Part shown: piece by piece, positions 6,833-16,273 of the stretch
Layout of the letters: each line of letters begins with the position of its first letter
Numbering within the stretch: position 1 is the first letter of the stretch
Source of the DNA: Hyphomicrobiales bacterium
GTDB lineage: Bacteria > Pseudomonadota > Alphaproteobacteria > Rhizobiales > Xanthobacteraceae
DNA: 16,956 nucleotides
Assembly: GCA_003133345.1 (NCBI GenBank)
Contig: PKXB01000222.1
Span: 1,463-18,418, forward strand
Direction of reading: 5' to 3'
The notes under the pieces: model-generated
The model's database searches: none
What the model saw: only the letters and a program-made list of their open reading frames with translations
Told to the model about the DNA's origin: nothing
Translations under genes and position numbers: made by a program

Positions 6833-8314
6833 TCATTGCGTACGAGCGACGGCGGACCTCCGCAAATATTTTCCGCGCGCTGGCCCGACGATGTTCCCGC
6901 TGTCATAAACAAGAGCGCCTCGCAAAAACGTACTCTTCACCCGACCGCTGAGTTCGACACCTTCGAACGGTGAGTAGCCTTGCACGGATTCAGATTCGGC
7001 GGCATGCACCACGAAACTTTCGTGCGGATCGACGATCACAATATCCGCGTCATAGCCTGGAGCGATATCCCCCTTGCTTGGCAGCCCGAAACGTTGCGCT
7101 GGCTTCCAGCTCAAAAGCTCGGCCATGTGATTGTATGACATGCCACGCTTGCTGCCCTCGCTCAAAACGCCTGAAAGGAGATATTCGGTGCCGCCAAATC
7201 CAGATTTGGCTAGCCAAATATTGTTTGGGTCGTCTTTTGACCACTTCTGCTCCGCTGAACAGCACGCATGATCGCTGACGATCCAGTCTATTTTTCGGTC
7301 AAGCACAGCCTGCCACAGAGCCTCGACGTCCTCGCGCGGGCGGATTGGCGGATTCACTTTGGCGTGCACGGCGCATTCGCAATCGGTATCGAGAAGAAGA
7401 TGACCAACTGTCACTTCGCGGCGGAAAGCGATGTGCGGAAAAACCTGTTGCATGGTCCACGCGGCATCCACTGCTTTGCGTGAGCTCAAGTGCAATAGAT
7501 TGATGTTCAGACAATTGGTTTCATTTGCCAGATAAGATGCAATCCAGATGGCAAGACCCTCGGAATGTGGAGGACGCGCTGCGCTATAAGCATGTAGGCC
7601 GGTCAGCTTGCCTTCTCGTTCCACGATCTTTGTATATGCATTAAGAATCTCTGCGAGTTCGCAATGCAGACTAACGCTGATGTGGGCGGCTTGATCGGGG
7701 AATTTGTCCATCAAGCGCTGGGCCGACCGCATAATGAACTCGAAATGCGCGATGTCATATTGCTCGTCGGGGCCGATCATCAAAAAATCATTTTGCTGCG
7801 ACGAGCGTCCGTGCAGCCCATAGCCTCCGTAAAACATGAAGATCTTAAATGAGGTCACCCCATGTTCAGTGACGAGAGGTTCCATCTCATCGATATGCCT
7901 CGCTTCGATCGGCGCAAGATGAAAGCCATAATCGACCCAAAACCGGCCCGCCGACTGCTTGAACACTTCGGGCATAAACTCGAGGTAAGAGCCACCTCGA
8001 TTGAGGTAGTAGTGTCCTGTGCGTAGGTAATTCAGGCTTGAGGTCACCCCTCCCATCGCCGCAGCCTTGCTCTCCGAAACTGCATCCTGGGCGAGCGGCG
8101 CATATATGCCGATATGCATATGCGCATCGACGCAACCCGGGAACGCGAGCCGATTCTTGGCGTCAAAGACTTGGCTGGCGAGATCGGCCTGAATTTCCGG
8201 CCCGAGCCGAGCGATCTTTCCATCCTTGATCGCAATATCAAGACAATCGACCGAGGTCTTGTTCGGTCGAACCACTCGGGCGTTCTTGATGATGGTATCG
8301 AACTGTTTATCCAT
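6833..8314 (-). CDS. hydantoinase/dihydropyrimidinase/allantoinase-like cyclic amidohydrolase
   Basis: This 493-residue metal-dependent hydrolase is of the dihydroorotase/hydantoinase branch of the amidohydrolase superfamily. Visible metal ligands are D-A-H-M-H (His65, His67), the carboxylated-lysine candidate in S-F-K-I-F (Lys157), His217 in SLHCE, His275 in LHLSS and Asp348 in SDHACC. Together they make a complete binuclear site. The YSAARPPHSEG segment is typical of ring-opening cyclic amidases. It probably opens a cyclic amide, imide or ureide; the ring is not predictable. ATG 8314 is preferred because AAAGGAACG sits just upstream. An in-frame GTG at 8335 would add seven residues. The gene is noticeably poorer in G+C (about 42-52 percent in lines I counted) than the liv genes (about 70 percent), suggesting a separate origin. 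Confidence 0.87.
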   Translation of the reverse strand: MDKQFDTIIKNARVVRPNKTSVDCLDIAIKDGKIARLGPEIQADLASQVFDAKNRLAFPGCVDAHMHIGIYAPLAQDAVSESKAAAMGGVTSSLNYLRTGHYYLNRGGSYLEFMPEVFKQSAGRFWVDYGFHLAPIEARHIDEMEPLVTEHGVTSFKIFMFYGGYGLHGRSSQQNDFLMIGPDEQYDIAHFEFIMRSAQRLMDKFPDQAAHISVSLHCELAEILNAYTKIVEREGKLTGLHAYSAARPPHSEGLAIWIASYLANETNCLNINLLHLSSRKAVDAAWTMQQVFPHIAFRREVTVGHLLLDTDCECAVHAKVNPPIRPREDVEALWQAVLDRKIDWIVSDHACCSAEQKWSKDDPNNIWLAKSGFGGTEYLLSGVLSEGSKRGMSYNHMAELLSWKPAQRFGLPSKGDIAPGYDADIVIVDPHESFVVHAAESESVQGYSPFEGVELSGRVKSTFLRGALVYDSGNIVGPARGKYLRRSAVARTQ

Positions 8315-8371
8315 GCGAGACGTTCCTTTGCTCACTGGCGATCTCTTCGTATTGCGCCTGTTGGTGCCGCA

Positions 8372-9271
8372 TCACGTGTCGTCACCTTTCTTGCTATTCG
8401 GCGTAGCCGCCGATTCATATTGTTTGCCGAGCGCGATCAATGCCGGTGTGCCGATTACGTCATTAAGAGCAGCGAAGTCATACATTCGATCAAGGAACGG
8501 TTCGGAGGTACCATGGGCGGCAAGTGAGGCGTAAAATTCGCTCGCAGTGCGCGCCAATGCGCGGACGATGCCGCCAGGAAAAATTACAAGCGAGAAGCCA
8601 ATCGCTTCCAGATCCGCCGCCGCGAGCGGGGGAGTCTTGCCTCCCTCGACCATGTTGGCCACCAAAAGCACGCCATTGAGCGCCGACGGAATGCGTTGAA
8701 GCTCGGCGCGCGATTTCGGCGCCTCAACAAATAATATATCGGCACCCGCCTCGCGGTAGCTTGCGGCACGTGCGATGGCGCGCTCGAAGCCCTCCACGGC
8801 TATTGCGTCGGTTCGAGCGATCACCAGGGTTTCGCGTGAGTGTCGTGCATCGAGCGCCGCCTTGATCTTGCCGGCCATTTCCGCTGCCGGGATCAGCCTC
8901 TTGTCGTCTAGATGGCCGCACCGCTTGGGAAAATCCTGATCCTCGATCTGGATCGCATTGGCGCCGGCGCGCTCGAACAGGCGAACGGTGCGCTGGATAT
9001 TGAGCGCGTTGCCGTAGCCGGTGTCGGCGTCGACGACGAGCTGGGCGCCGACCCGATCGCGGATCAGCGCCACGGTCTCGACCACCTCGTTCATGCTCAC
9101 AAGCCCAATGTCGGGACGCCCGAGGCGCGTATAGGCGATCGCCGCGCCTGAGACGTAGAGCGCCTCGAAGCCCGCCTGCTCAGCGATCAGCCCGGTGAGC
9201 GCGTCGTAGACGCCCGGGGCAATCAAGATGGGCCGGCGTGCGAGGCGGGTGCGAAGCGTGTTTTCAGTCAT
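8372..9271 (-). CDS. ICL/PEP-mutase superfamily lyase, second paralogue
   Basis: This 299-residue protein has the family signatures: IAPGVYDAL at 17-25, DADTG at 81-85, IQIEDQDFP at 108-115, catalytic loop K-R-C-G-H at 116-120 and ARTDA. The KRCGH form is that of 2-methylisocitrate lyase and related C-C lyases. It is expected to split a substituted malate or isocitrate into a 2-oxo acid and a carboxylate, or to be a family decarboxylase. It is not prpB in context, as no methylcitrate synthase or dehydratase is nearby. The start lies three bases after the livF stop, with AGGA about nine bases upstream. The amidohydrolase follows 57 bases later. Identity to the first lyase is limited outside the motifs, so the two probably have different substrates or stereochemistry. 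Confidence 0.88.
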   Translation of the reverse strand: MTENTLRTRLARRPILIAPGVYDALTGLIAEQAGFEALYVSGAAIAYTRLGRPDIGLVSMNEVVETVALIRDRVGAQLVVDADTGYGNALNIQRTVRLFERAGANAIQIEDQDFPKRCGHLDDKRLIPAAEMAGKIKAALDARHSRETLVIARTDAIAVEGFERAIARAASYREAGADILFVEAPKSRAELQRIPSALNGVLLVANMVEGGKTPPLAAADLEAIGFSLVIFPGGIVRALARTASEFYASLAAHGTSEPFLDRMYDFAALNDVIGTPALIALGKQYESAATPNSKKGDDT

Positions 9272-9274
9272 GTG

Positions 9275-9980
9275 TCACAGTCCTAGATAGGTGCGTTTGA
9301 GCGCAGGATCGGCGCGGATGTCGGCGGCAGTGCCGGACATGACGAATTTACCATCGGCCATGATGTAGGCGCGGTGCGCAACGTCGAGGCTCTGCACCAC
9401 GTTCTGCTCGACCAGCAGCACCGACACGCCATCGGCGTTGATGCGCGCGATGAGCGCGAACAATTCCTCGACCAGCAGCGGAGAGAGCCCGAGTGAAGGC
9501 TCGTCGAGGATGAGCAACCTGGGTTCGGCCATCAGGCCGCGGCCGATGGCGAGCATCTGCTGTTCGCCGCCCGACAAAGTACCGGCACCCTGGAGCTGCC
9601 GCTCGTACAGGCGCGGGAAGATGGTGAACACGCGATTACGGTTGGCGGCGCGTCGCTCAGTGGCTCGGCGATAACTGCCGAGGTCGAGATTCTCGCGTAC
9701 CGACAGATTGGGAAAAATTCGCCGTCCCTCCGGCACGTGGATAAGGCCGCGTGCGACAATGGTCGAGGGCTTCTCGCGCTCGACAGCGGCGCCGTCGAAA
9801 CGGATCGAGCCCGCGCGCGCGCGCACGACGCCCGAGATCGTGCGATTGAGCGTTGATTTCCCCACGCCATTGGAGCCGAGCACGGCGACAATCTCACCGG
9901 GACTAACGCTCAGCTCGACACCGCGCAGCACCTTGGTCTCGCCGTATCCAGCGCACAGACCCTGCACATCAAGAAGTGGG

Positions 9981-9991
<11 letters not shown>
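9275..9991 (-). CDS. livF: LIV-type ABC transporter ATP-binding protein LivF
   Basis: This 238-residue ATPase has Walker A G-S-N-G-V-G-K-S-T at 39-47, VPEGRRIFPNLSVREN, signature LSGGEQQ at 139-145, Walker B LLILDEPSLGLSP and the VEQN loop. The VPEGR and VEQN segments are LivF hallmarks. The open frame extends upstream to 10102 but is nonsense there. ATG 9991 overlaps the livG stop by 11 bases and gives the normal length. It works with LivG at the inner membrane to drive import of a carboxylate or amino-acid-like ligand. Confidence 0.93.
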
Positions 9992-10725
<734 letters not shown>

Positions 10726-10733
<8 letters not shown>

Positions 10734-11712
10734 GGCCCGCCTCCCGGACGGAACGCGATGAGCGGTGTAGCACCCATTTCCGTGCGTCGGCGACGGTGCC
10801 GATGAGGCCACGCGGCGCGAACCAAATGACCAGCACCAGCACGATGCCGTAGACCACGAGATCAAGACCGGGTGCGTCGCCCGCTACCAGCTTGGCGCCT
10901 TCGCCGAGCGACTTGACGACGAGAGCACCCAACAATGGCCCGAACACAGTGCCGACCCCGCCGATAATCGGCGTCAGCAGCGCCTCAATCGAGATCCACG
11001 TGCCATAAGCGATGCCGGCATCGATAAACAAGAAGTACTGCGCGTAGAAGCAGCCAGCGGCGGCGGTGATGGCGGCGGAAAGAACCATCGCTCCAAGCTT
11101 GACCACCGTGGCGTCGACGCCGAGGGCCATAGCCGCATCCTCGTTCTCGCGCACAGCGATCAGCCAGGCACCGAAGCGCGAGCGTTCGAGCAGCCACGCG
11201 ATCAGCAGTGACAAAGCGACCAGCGCCAGGATGAGCCAATAAAAGGCTGCCCGGCTTTGGAACTGAAGGGCCTGCGCGCGTAAGTCGAGCTTGATCAAGG
11301 TGCCGACCCCGGCGCCCGTGATCGGAGCAACGCTGGCGACGATGCGCAGGACCTCGGCGAAAGCGAGCGTGACCAGTGCAAAGTAAGAACCGCGCAGCCC
11401 GGAGCGGAATGTGAGTCCGCCGATGATCGCGCCGACCGCCGCGCCGACAGCTATGCCGGCGGCAAAGCCGATCCATGCATTGACGCCATAGCGCACTTGC
11501 AGGATGGCGGTGACATAGGCGCCGGTGCCGAAGTAGGCGGCGTGGCCGAAGGAATACTGGCCGCCATAGCCGCCCAGGATGTTCCAGCCCTGCCCCGCCA
11601 GCGCGATCAGCAGTGTCACGACGAGAAAATTCAGCGTCACGTTCGACTGAACAAACAGCGGCACGACGGCGAGCGCCGCGATCACCGAGACGATGGGCAA
11701 AACACTCTTCAT
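10726..11712 (-). CDS. livM: LIV-type ABC transporter permease LivM
   Basis: This 328-residue multispanning membrane protein has the LivM signatures GQGWNILGGYGGQYSFGHAA near the N-terminus, the EALLTPIIGGVGTVFGPLLG segment and a C-terminal APRGLIG. Length is normal. The ATG overlaps the livH stop as ATGA. It pairs with LivH to form the translocation pore. Confidence 0.93.
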
Positions 11713-12581
11713 GCCCGCGCTCCGAACAGTCCACTGGGGCGAACGAGCAGCACTGCTATAAAGAGGAGGAAGATGCCGATCTGGCCAAGCGATTCCCCAA
11801 GAATGAGGCCGGAGAGACTCTCGATCACGCCGATGACAAGACCGCCGACCAGCGCTCCGGGCACCGATCCCATGCCGCCGAGTACGACGATAGTGAAGGC
11901 GATGAGGACGAAGGCATTGCCCACGTGCGGGTTGAGATAATAGGTCGGAATCAAGAGGCAGGCGGCGATGGCGACACAGGCGGTGCCCAAGCCGAAGGTG
12001 ACGGCGTAGACGTGCGCCACATCGATTCCAACGAGCTCGGCCCCGAGCTTTTCCTTGGCGACCGCGCGGATCGCCTTGCCGATATCGGTCCAGCCCATGA
12101 TCAGCCAGAGCAGCAGCGCGACGATGAATACCGCGCCGAACCCGATCACGCGTGGAACCGCGAGAAACGTGAAACCAAAATCGATGGTTTCGAACGCATA
12201 GGGCACGTCGATGGTGCGGGTATCGGCACGGAAGGCGTAGAGCAGCGCGTTTTCCAGAATAATGGCGATCGCCAGAGTGATCAGCAGCATGTTCCGATCA
12301 TCGCCATGCGAGGCGGGACCAATGACGAAGCGCTGCAGCCCATAACCGAACGCGAAAAACCCCGGCGCTAGCAAGATGATCGCGAGATATGGATCGAGAC
12401 CGAGCGCTTGATAAGCGAAGAAGGCGGCGAACAGAGCGACGCTCAGAAGCGCGCCATGCGCAAAATTGATGATGTGCAGCACGCCGTAGATCAGCGTCAG
12501 TCCGAGGGCGACGAGCGCGTAGACCGCACCGGTCAGAAGGCCGTTGAGAATTGCGGGAATCAGGATGGCGGGCGATAGCAT
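11709..12581 (-). CDS. livH: LIV-type ABC transporter permease LivH
   Basis: This 290-residue membrane protein carries the LivH hallmarks: NGLLTGAVYALVALGLTLIY, then GVLHIINFAHGA, and VVLGGMGSVPGALVGGLVIG. ATG 12581 is used; a GTG at 12587, two codons upstream in the same frame, is an alternative and neither has a strong Shine-Dalgarno site. It lies 65 bases after livK, with a GC-rich hairpin in the gap, and overlaps livM by four bases. Confidence 0.92.
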   Translation of the reverse strand: MLSPAILIPAILNGLLTGAVYALVALGLTLIYGVLHIINFAHGALLSVALFAAFFAYQALGLDPYLAIILLAPGFFAFGYGLQRFVIGPASHGDDRNMLLITLAIAIILENALLYAFRADTRTIDVPYAFETIDFGFTFLAVPRVIGFGAVFIVALLLWLIMGWTDIGKAIRAVAKEKLGAELVGIDVAHVYAVTFGLGTACVAIAACLLIPTYYLNPHVGNAFVLIAFTIVVLGGMGSVPGALVGGLVIGVIESLSGLILGESLGQIGIFLLFIAVLLVRPSGLFGARA

Positions 12582-12607
12582 GGACACGATGCTTTAAAAT
12601 CGCGGAC

Positions 12608-12633
12608 GCGGACGGCGCCCCAGCGCCGCCCGC
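12608..12633 (-). promoter_or_regulatory. intercistronic hairpin between livK and livH
   Basis: Two 11-base arms (12608-12618 and 12623-12633) pair with ten Watson-Crick pairs and one G-U around a TGGG loop. No T-run directly follows, so it is not a full terminator. In transporter operons such hairpins commonly protect the upstream binding-protein message or partly reduce downstream transcription. That role is inferred. Confidence 0.55.
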
Positions 12634-12646
12634 GAGCACGCGACGC

Positions 12647-13873
12647 TCAGGCCGGCATCGGGAAGACCGGCTTCCCATTGGCGAAGGCCGGCGGCAGGAT
12701 CACCTTGATGTCATTGTCGAGCACCTGCGTGTTGACCGGCGCCGCCCCTTGGTTCTGGCCGTTGACGAATTTCGTCGGACCGTAGGGCATCACATGGCCG
12801 GCGAAGGTCGAACTCTCCAGCGCAGCGGTGACCTTGGCGCGGTCGGCGGAGGCGGCGCGCCCGATCGCGTCGGCGACCAGCAGGACGCAGCTGTAGTTCA
12901 TGTACACTTCGTAGGTATAGAACTGACCCTTCTCCTCAACCTTCTTCTTCAGCGCCAACGCTTTGGGATTGCGCGGGTCGAACCAGTGATTGCAATCCAT
13001 GATGTACTTGGCCGCGTCGGGGAACTCCTTGACGAACTTGTAGGAAGAGGCGGCGCCGCCGAGCACCGAATAGATACCTTTCGGCCTCACGTGTTGCTGC
13101 TGCATGGTGCGGGCGACCAAGACGTACTCGTTGTAGTAGTTTGCAGGGATGACGATGTCGGGATTCTGCGCCTTGATCTTGAGCACTACATTATTGAAGT
13201 CGCGCGTCGGCGTCGGATGCGGAATTGTCTCCAAAATCTGGAAGCCCTGCTGCGGCAGCTGCGCGTTAAGCAGTTTGGCGAGGCCGGAGCCGAACAGCGA
13301 ATCCTCGTGAACGATCATCACCGTCTTGGCCGGCTTGCCGGCCTGATTGTTGATCGCCACGAGATTGTTGAGCGCGGTCTTGGCGATGACGCCGAAGCCG
13401 GGGCCGAAACGGAACGTGTTCTTGAGCCCGCGGGTGACGATGTTGTCGGCGACGCCGACGTCGACGACGTAAGGCAGATCATAACGCGCGGCCGCCTGGC
13501 TCACGGCGAGGCAGATCGAGCTCGCATAGCCGCCGACGATTGCGGCAACTCCGGCGGAGTTCATTTTCTCGACTTCGGCGTTGCCGCCTTCCGGCGTCGA
13601 CTGGGCGTCGCCCAGGACCGGCTCTATTTTGGCGCCGCCCAGCGCCTTGATCCCGCCAGCGGCATTGATCTCCTCGATCGCAAGCGTCGCGCCGAGACGG
13701 CCCTGCTGGCCGGAATAGGATAGCGCACCGGTCACGGGATGCAGCACGCCGAGTTTCACGCCGGCGCCCTGCGCGCGCAGGACAGACGGCATGGCGATAG
13801 TGGCGGCGACGGCGCCAAGCGCCGTGGTAGCAAGAAACTTGCGACGGCTGAAAGAATCGATTCGATCCGACAT
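12647..13873 (-). CDS. LIV-type ABC transporter substrate-binding protein, Tat-exported
   Basis: This 408-residue type-1 periplasmic binding protein has a twin-arginine signal, S-R-R-K-F-L at 9-14, a hydrophobic stretch at about 15-30 and probable cleavage near residue 35. The mature protein starts with VKLGVLHPVTGALSYSGQQ and keeps LAIEEINAAGG, the usual opening of LivK-like and AmiC-like proteins. Relatives bind branched-chain amino acids, aromatic acids, amides or urea, so ligand choice is open. The start at 13873 has GGGAGAAGG a few bases upstream. It follows the regulator by 19 bases and precedes livHMGF, completing a five-part importer. Confidence 0.92.
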   Translation of the reverse strand: MSDRIDSFSRRKFLATTALGAVAATIAMPSVLRAQGAGVKLGVLHPVTGALSYSGQQGRLGATLAIEEINAAGGIKALGGAKIEPVLGDAQSTPEGGNAEVEKMNSAGVAAIVGGYASSICLAVSQAAARYDLPYVVDVGVADNIVTRGLKNTFRFGPGFGVIAKTALNNLVAINNQAGKPAKTVMIVHEDSLFGSGLAKLLNAQLPQQGFQILETIPHPTPTRDFNNVVLKIKAQNPDIVIPANYYNEYVLVARTMQQQHVRPKGIYSVLGGAASSYKFVKEFPDAAKYIMDCNHWFDPRNPKALALKKKVEEKGQFYTYEVYMNYSCVLLVADAIGRAASADRAKVTAALESSTFAGHVMPYGPTKFVNGQNQGAAPVNTQVLDNDIKVILPPAFANGKPVFPMPA

Positions 13874-13892
13874 GGCCTTCTCCCTCTCTCGA

Positions 13893-14732
13893 TTAGCGCG
13901 GCGCGATTCCCGCGGACTCGGTTTTGCTGGTTGAACCCTTACTGCTTGACGTCTTCGCGTTCGGCTGGAAACCTACGACCGGCGACCAGGTCTTGGGGTC
14001 GGCTTGGCCCGAACGCACGAGGTCGATTTCGAAGGCATAGCGATCGGGGCGGTAGAGCGCATGCAGATGCTCGACGCCGCGGCCGGCCTGGTCGTGAACG
14101 ACGCGCACCAGCTCGATCAGTGGTGATCCGGTGCGTACGTCTAGCGCCTCGGCGACATCCGGGGTCGCGAGGCCTGCGGTGATGCGCTGGCGCGCGTGCT
14201 CGACCTTGACCCCGGCGCGCTCGAGCAACTCGAGTAGCGGGCGGGAGGCCAGCTCGTGGCGGCTGAATGTCACCGAGACGCTCTCGGGAACGTGGGTCGT
14301 AAGATAAGAGAACGGCACGCCATCGACCGAACGGACGCGCACCGAGCGCTGCAGCAACTGGTCGGATGCGACGCCGAGCGCCTGCGCGACCACGCCTTCG
14401 GCCGGGACGTAATCGAATGACAGAAGCCTGACCACCGTGCGCCGGCCCATATCGGTGAGATTGGCGAGCACACCCGAAATGTTGGCTGTCATCGGTGCAG
14501 GTGAGGGCCGGTAAATGACGCGCGTCCCGGCGCTACGGCGCCGCTCGATCAGCCGCTCGCGCGCAAGTTCGCCGAGCGCACGCCGCACCGTGACGCGCGA
14601 CACGCCGTGGAGTTTCGACAGCTCATTCTCATTGGGTAGCTTGGTGCCGTAGCCAGCGGCGCCACCGAGGATACGGTCGCGCAGGACAAGATAGACCTGT
14701 TTCGCCTTCGCCTCGCCGAGCCAATCACGCAC
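13893..14732 (-). CDS. GntR-family transcriptional regulator, HutC/UTRA subfamily
   Basis: With the chosen start the protein has about 279 residues. The N-terminal winged helix (LPNENELSKLHGVSRVTVRR, then an ARERLIERR wing) binds DNA. The UTRA effector domain follows, with SFDYVPAEG, PFSYLTTHVP and the closing PLIELVRVVHD and YRPDRYAFEIDL. The tail is short and Ser/Lys-rich. The frame is open to 14864 but would overlap the divergent leuC-like gene. GTG 14732 has GGGGAA upstream; GTG 14765 is the alternative. UTRA domains bind small metabolites, and regulators of this group often repress their own operon until the substrate appears. Position at the head of the liv operon and divergent from the hydratase makes it the likely local regulator. 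Confidence 0.85.
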   Translation of the reverse strand: MRDWLGEAKAKQVYLVLRDRILGGAAGYGTKLPNENELSKLHGVSRVTVRRALGELARERLIERRRSAGTRVIYRPSPAPMTANISGVLANLTDMGRRTVVRLLSFDYVPAEGVVAQALGVASDQLLQRSVRVRSVDGVPFSYLTTHVPESVSVTFSRHELASRPLLELLERAGVKVEHARQRITAGLATPDVAEALDVRTGSPLIELVRVVHDQAGRGVEHLHALYRPDRYAFEIDLVRSGQADPKTWSPVVGFQPNAKTSSSKGSTSKTESAGIAPR

Positions 14733-14773
14733 GCCGCGTTCCCCGACCCATTCGCACGCCGTCACCGGCAGAC

Positions 14774-14820
14774 GCTTTACTTGGTATCTTTTAGCATACA
14801 ATATTGCAGACCCTCGACAA
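14774..14820. promoter_or_regulatory. divergent promoters with a shared candidate operator
   Basis: GTAT (14784-14787) and ATAC (14796-14799) form an inverted repeat around eight bases, resembling half-sites of HutC-type GntR operators. On the plus strand TTTACT (14776) and TACAAT (14797), 15 bases apart, could serve the hydratase genes. On the minus strand TTGTCG and TATGCT, 16 bases apart, could serve the regulator-liv operon. The repeat overlaps both -10 candidates, so one bound dimer could silence both directions. Assigned by eye. Confidence 0.45.
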
Positions 14821-14851
14821 GCCCACAAACGCTGATGCAAACCGAGCGCGC

Positions 14852-16264
14852 ATGAACGAGCCACAGACCCTGGTGGACAAGTTGTGGTCGTCCCATACGA
14901 TCACGCAACGCGAAGATGATGCCGCCCTGCTCTGGGTCGATCGCCATTACATCCATGAAGGTTCATTCCACGCCTTTAGCCAAATGAAAGCGTACGGGCG
15001 CGCCATCGCCGAGCCAGGACTGACCTTCGGCGTCGCCGACCATTACGTGCCGACGCGCGGCCGCGGGCACGCGATCGCCAATCCCGAGATCGCCGCGATG
15101 GTGCACAATCTCGAGACGAATGCGACGCAAAGCCATATCACGCTGTTCGGGCTCGACGACCCGCGTCAGGGGATCGTGCACGTGGTTGGGCCGGAACAGG
15201 GATTGACGCTGCCTGGTCTGCTCATCGTCTGCGGCGACAGCCACACGTCCACGCACGGCGCCTTCGGCGCCTATGCCTTCGGCATCGGCGCCTCGGAAGT
15301 AGCCCATGTGCTGATGACGCAGACACTCTGGCAGAAGAAGCCGAAGCGCATGCGCGTCACGGTCGACGGCCAGGCTGCCGTCGGTGTCGGGGCAAAAGAT
15401 ATCGCACTCGCGATCATCGCGCAGGTGGGCGCCGATGGCGCGCAGGGTCACGCCATCGAGTTCGCCGGCAGTGCGATCACCGCGCTCACGATGGAAGGCC
15501 GCATGACGCTGTGCAACATGTCGATCGAAGCGGGCGGACGATGCGGAATGGTTGCTCCTGACGCGACCACCTACTCCTATGTGAAGGGGCGGCCTTATGC
15601 GCCCAGTGGCGCGGCTTTCGATCAGGCCGTCGAGGCATGGTCCGCGCTCGTCTCCGATGACGGCGCATCGTTCGACCGGGAGGTCTCGCTTCACGCCGCG
15701 ACCATCGCGCCAATTATCACCTGGGGTACCACCCCGGACGACGCGCTGCCGATCGATGCCCGAGTGCCCGACCCAGCGCGGGAGACTGACCCCGTGCGGG
15801 CCGAGTACCTGCGCAACGCACTCGATTACATGGGCCTCACCGCCGGCAAGAAACTGACCGAAATTGCGATCGATCGTATCTTCATCGGCTCCTGCACCAA
15901 TTCGCGCATCGAGGATTTGCGCGCGGCGGCCGCTGTCCTCGCTGGACGTGTCAGCAAGGTGCCGGGATTGATCTCGCCTGGCTCATCGATTGTGAAACGA
16001 CAGGCCGAAGAAGAGGGCCTCGACCGTATTTTCCGCGATGCTGGGCTGGAATGGGCCGATTCAGGCTGTTCGATGTGCGTAGGGATCAACGGCGACATAG
16101 TAGCGTCCGGCGAGCGTTGCGCCTCGACCACCAATCGCAATTTCCGCGGCCGGCAAGGTCCCGGCGCGCGCACGCACTTGATGTCGCCAGCAATGGTCGC
16201 TGCTGCCGCGGTCAGCGGGCATCTTGCCGACGTCCGGCCGTTGCTGGCCGGACGCACGCCGTAG
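14852..16264 (+). CDS. leuC: LeuC-like aconitase-family dehydratase large subunit (substrate uncertain)
   Basis: This 470-residue protein aligns through its length with 3-isopropylmalate dehydratase large subunit. It has GIVHVVGPEQG at 107-117, CGDSHTSTHGAFGA at 127-140, MEGRMTLCNMSIEAG at about 214-228, and the three 4Fe-4S ligands Cys348 (GSCTNSR), Cys406 and Cys409 (GCSMC). The iron-sulfur site appears intact. The start at ATG 14852 gives the normal LeuC N-terminus (TLVDKLW); a TTG at 14804 is less likely. Departures from housekeeping LeuC include E-G-S-F-H-A-F near 36-42 and A-D-H-Y-V-P-T at 62-68. Its place in a catabolic cluster with lyases, without leuA or leuB, suggests it hydrates another cis-unsaturated dicarboxylate such as a dimethylmaleate- or citraconate-like acid. 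Confidence 0.88.
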   Translation: MNEPQTLVDKLWSSHTITQREDDAALLWVDRHYIHEGSFHAFSQMKAYGRAIAEPGLTFGVADHYVPTRGRGHAIANPEIAAMVHNLETNATQSHITLFGLDDPRQGIVHVVGPEQGLTLPGLLIVCGDSHTSTHGAFGAYAFGIGASEVAHVLMTQTLWQKKPKRMRVTVDGQAAVGVGAKDIALAIIAQVGADGAQGHAIEFAGSAITALTMEGRMTLCNMSIEAGGRCGMVAPDATTYSYVKGRPYAPSGAAFDQAVEAWSALVSDDGASFDREVSLHAATIAPIITWGTTPDDALPIDARVPDPARETDPVRAEYLRNALDYMGLTAGKKLTEIAIDRIFIGSCTNSRIEDLRAAAAVLAGRVSKVPGLISPGSSIVKRQAEEEGLDRIFRDAGLEWADSGCSMCVGINGDIVASGERCASTTNRNFRGRQGPGARTHLMSPAMVAAAAVSGHLADVRPLLAGRTP

Positions 16265-16273
16265 GAGGCACGC

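Noticed and set aside
8372..9271. Assignment of the second lyase as PrpB of the methylcitrate cycle
   Set aside because: The KRCGH loop fits, but no prpC, prpD or acnM is nearby, and a second divergent lyase plus a LeuCD-like hydratase point to another pathway.
12551..13723. Plus-strand open frame of 390 codons opposite the liv binding protein
   Set aside because: It is a shadow of high-GC codon usage over the Tat-exported binding protein. The translation is Arg/Asp/His-rich and lacks recognisable motifs.
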